In this document: piece after piece, positions 30,467 to 32,054 of the stretch
How the letters are laid out: every line of letters begins with the position of its first letter
Numbering within the stretch: the first letter of the stretch is position 1
NCBI GenBank assembly: GCA_011742915.1
Contig: JAAQTN010000023.1
Span: 1 to 32,054, forward strand
DNA length: 32,054 nucleotides
Reading direction: 5' to 3'
From: Billgrantia desiderata
GTDB taxonomy: Bacteria; Pseudomonadota; Gammaproteobacteria; Pseudomonadales; Halomonadaceae
The notes under the pieces: model-generated
Databases searched by the model: none
What the model was told of the DNA's origin: nothing
What the model saw: only the letters and a program-made list of their open reading frames with translations
Position numbers and translations under genes: made by a program

Positions 30467-30817
30467 ATGAAAGTGAAACGCATCATGGCCAACACGGCGA
30501 CAGAGGAGCTCGACAAGGCAGCGGCATTTTACGGCGACATCCTGGGCCTCGACCTGCTCATGGACCACGGCTGGTTCCGCACCTACGGCTCGGACGCCAA
30601 GATGACGGTGCAGGTGAGCTTCGGTACCGAAGGTGGCTCCGGCACGCCCGTGCCCGATCTCTCCATCGAAGTCGACGATATCGAAGCAGCGCTGGCCCGC
30701 TTCGAGAAAGCGAGCGTGCCCATCGAGTACGGCCCTGTCAGCGAGCCCTGGGGCGTGCGACGGTTCTACGTTCGCGACCCCTTCGGCAAGCTCATCAACG
30801 TCTTGCAGCATGAGTAA
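30467..30817 (+). CDS. VOC family protein (glyoxalase fold)
   Basis: The 116-residue protein has two short VOC modules: ELDKAAAFYGDILGLDLLMD in the first half, LSIEVDDIEAALARFEKASV in the second and VRRFYVRDPFGKLINVLQHE at the end. This is the typical small glyoxalase/bleomycin-resistance protein. GAGG six bases before the ATG at 30467 sets the start; the frame is open far upstream, but only as a shadow of the PhzF gene. A motif shared with the other VOC gene at 13250 lies upstream. The substrate is unknown. Confidence 0.86.
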   Translation: MKVKRIMANTATEELDKAAAFYGDILGLDLLMDHGWFRTYGSDAKMTVQVSFGTEGGSGTPVPDLSIEVDDIEAALARFEKASVPIEYGPVSEPWGVRRFYVRDPFGKLINVLQHE

Positions 30818-30865
30818 GTGAACCGCCCCAGCCAGGCATCGGCCTGTCTGGCTCGTCTTGTGGCC

Positions 30866-31459
30866 TCACCCCTCGGTTTGCAGCAAGCCCGTAGCAAGCT
30901 GTCGGAATGCCTCCACGGCTTTCGGCAGCACGGCGCGCGGCTCATCGGCGGCGGCGATCCACAGGGCGGCATTGAGTGCCGCACCGTTGATCAGGCGAGC
31001 GGCGGCTTCCGCATCCACCGCCTTGACCGTGCCTTCATCGATCAGCGCCTGAATGGTCTGCGTGGTACGTAGCAGGCAGGCGTTCTGGTTGGGCCATTGC
31101 GAGGGATCGCCAAGCACCGCCGGACCATCCAGCAGCATGATGCGCTGAACCTCCGGCTCCAGCGCCATCTCGATATAGGCCACGCCCTCTTCGAGCAACC
31201 CTTCCCAACGGCTTGCCGCGCGGGCCTGAGCGACCAGCATGCGCTCTACCATCTCCTGATCGATCTGATCGACCACCGCCTGCATCAGGCCCTGCTTGCC
31301 GCCGAAGTTGTGATAGAGCGCCCCGCGGGTCAGCCCGGCTTCGGCAGTAAGCTCATCCATCGAGGCCGCTGCATAGCCCTTGCTCGCGAAGGCCTCTCGG
31401 GCGGCCCGAATGAGCTTGGCCCGGGTTTCCTCCATCTTCTGCGCACGTTTCGTCGCCAC
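30866..31459 (-). CDS. TetR family transcriptional regulator
   Basis: The 197-residue protein has the TetR HTH at the N-terminus (RAKLIRAAREAFASKGYAAA, SMDELTAEAGLTRGALYHNF, GGKQGLMQAVV) and a C-terminal domain like that of the TetR_C_33/YxaF-type group (MLLDGPAVLGDPSQW, GAALNAALWIAAADEPRAVL). Three tandem palindromes of the type CATACGC-N-GCGTATG lie just upstream at 31488-31557 and are its probable operators. It faces the RidA-family gene divergently, the likely regulated gene. The inducer is unknown. Confidence 0.92.
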   Translation of the reverse strand: MATKRAQKMEETRAKLIRAAREAFASKGYAAASMDELTAEAGLTRGALYHNFGGKQGLMQAVVDQIDQEMVERMLVAQARAASRWEGLLEEGVAYIEMALEPEVQRIMLLDGPAVLGDPSQWPNQNACLLRTTQTIQALIDEGTVKAVDAEAAARLINGAALNAALWIAAADEPRAVLPKAVEAFRQLATGLLQTEG

Positions 31460-31487
31460 GCCTGCTCCTCACGCAATCTCAAAATTT

Positions 31488-31557
31488 CACATACGCAGCG
31501 TATGTGCATTGACATACGCTGCGTATGCGGCCAGCATAATTCACATACGGGCCGTAT
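31488..31557. promoter_or_regulatory. Three tandem TetR operators and the ridA-like promoter
   Basis: Site 1 is CACATACGCAGCGTATGTG (31488-31506, perfect), site 2 CATACGCTGCGTATG (31513-31527, perfect), and site 3 ATACGGGCCGTAT (31545-31557, perfect but with a changed inner base pair). Their centres are 23 and 31 bp apart. TTGACA (31509-31514) overlaps site 2, and CATAAT (31535-31540) follows at a long 20-bp spacing, so bound repressor would cover the promoter toward 31631. Confidence 0.8.
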
Positions 31558-31630
31558 ATCAATGCCGGCCGGGTAAAGGAAAACCCGGCTTGGCAACACC
31601 AATCACCGGATTCAGAACCGGAGTAGAACG

Positions 31631-31978
31631 ATGGCCAAACGCGATGCAGTCTTCCCTGCCGGTAGGCAGGCACTCTACGAGATCAACCGCTACTCGGCGG
31701 CAATCCGTTCGGGCGACTACCTGTTCGTCTCGGGCCAGGTCGGCAGCCGCGAGGATGGCTCCCCCGAGCCGGATTTCGAAAACCAGGTTCAGCTCGCCTT
31801 CGACAACCTCTCGGCCGTTCTCGATGCCGCCGGTTGCACCTTCGACGATATCGTCGACGTAACCACCTTCCACACCGATCCCGCCGCCCAGTGGGAAGCG
31901 ATCGACAGGGTTCGCACCAAGGCAATCGGCGAACCGCCCTACCCCAACTGGACCGCCGTCGGCGTCAACTGGCTGGCG
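31631..31978 (+). pseudogene. RidA family gene interrupted by an insertion sequence
   Basis: The frame encodes 116 residues of a RidA/YjgF-type protein: YSAAIRSGDYLFVSGQVGSR, FENQVQLAFDNLSAVLDAAG, DIVDVTTFHTD and PYPNWTAVGVNWLA. At codon 117 the gene runs directly into the end of an IS21-type element, so the last dozen or so residues (the final strand) are replaced by element sequence. Canonical RidA has an arginine that binds the imine substrate's carboxylate; here the matching segment reads PNWTAV, so this belongs to a non-canonical Rid subgroup. The gene is divergent from the TetR regulator, with three operators between them. Whether the fused product still folds is unknown. Confidence 0.8.
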
Positions 31979-32054
31979 TGTCAGGCGACACGTAAAACTG
32001 ACCCCCAGGCGACACGGAAAACTGACCCCTCCGTGAGCTCACCTGGAGGGTCCA
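31979..32054. mobile_element. Left end of an IS21-family insertion sequence
   Basis: The sequence begins TGTCAGGCGACACG and carries two 23-bp direct repeats (31982-32004 and 32006-32028, one mismatch) each ending in AAAACTGACCC. Ends starting TGTCAG with repeated internal ACTGACCC blocks are what I recall for one group of IS21-family elements, where they are transposase binding sites. The istAB genes would lie beyond the window. Confidence 0.75.

Overview
The window reads as chromosomal DNA of a high-GC gammaproteobacterium, most likely Halomonadaceae. This is inferred from base composition, protein style and gene mix; no rRNA or tRNA gene is present to prove it. Two kinds of DNA are visible. 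Positions 1 to about 3,700 are clearly AT-richer (about 40-50% GC in the lines I sampled by eye) and hold a tight, translationally coupled five-gene operon. From about 3,790 onward the DNA is GC-rich (about 60-65%) and consists of many short transcription units.

Region 1 (1-3,700) looks acquired. After a 15-bp tandem repeat and two inverted repeats it encodes: a prephenate-dehydratase-fold protein that resembles BacA-type prephenate decarboxylases more than PheA; a stand-alone SUMF1/FGE-fold protein without the FGE copper cysteine pair; a small cytoplasmic sulfite-oxidase-type molybdopterin protein; a DUF2000 protein; and a LysE/RhtB exporter. ATGA overlaps and 2-4 nt gaps link all five. I read it as a compact, possibly undescribed pathway that makes and exports a small amino-acid-like molecule.

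Region 2 (3,790-13,700) holds an MFS exporter with a divergent AsnC-type regulator, Ada, an SDR, an IS5-like MITE sitting on the stop codon of a second DUF2000 gene, two VOC proteins, an ABM monooxygenase, an EamA exporter with a structured leader (proline-rich leader ORF, terminator and competing hairpin), a cupin, a GST-like protein and a WYL regulator.

Region 3 (13,700-19,300) is a redox/stress neighbourhood: LysR with a divergent carboxymuconolactone decarboxylase-like protein, a PNPOx-fold protein, DUF1127, then an ABM protein plus an ECF41 sigma factor behind an exact match to the ECF41 promoter motif, and a LysR divergent from an FMN azoreductase.

Region 4 (19,320-21,730) is an arsenic-type operon: PadR regulator with a Cys-Cys pair, MFS exporter and ArsH, with two matching palindromic operators. 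Region 5 (21,750-32,054) carries an alpha/beta hydrolase, a DUF899 remnant, an AsnC/EamA divergent pair, an AraC regulator divergent from a type II NADH dehydrogenase, an AhpD-like protein, a GlxA-type regulator divergent from a methyltransferase, PhzF, VOC, and a TetR regulator with three tandem palindromic operators facing a RidA-family gene. That gene is cut at codon 117 by an IS21-type insertion sequence whose end runs off the window.

Overall this is an accessory, exporter- and regulator-rich segment with at least two mobile insertions, one gene remnant and one probable acquired biosynthetic operon.
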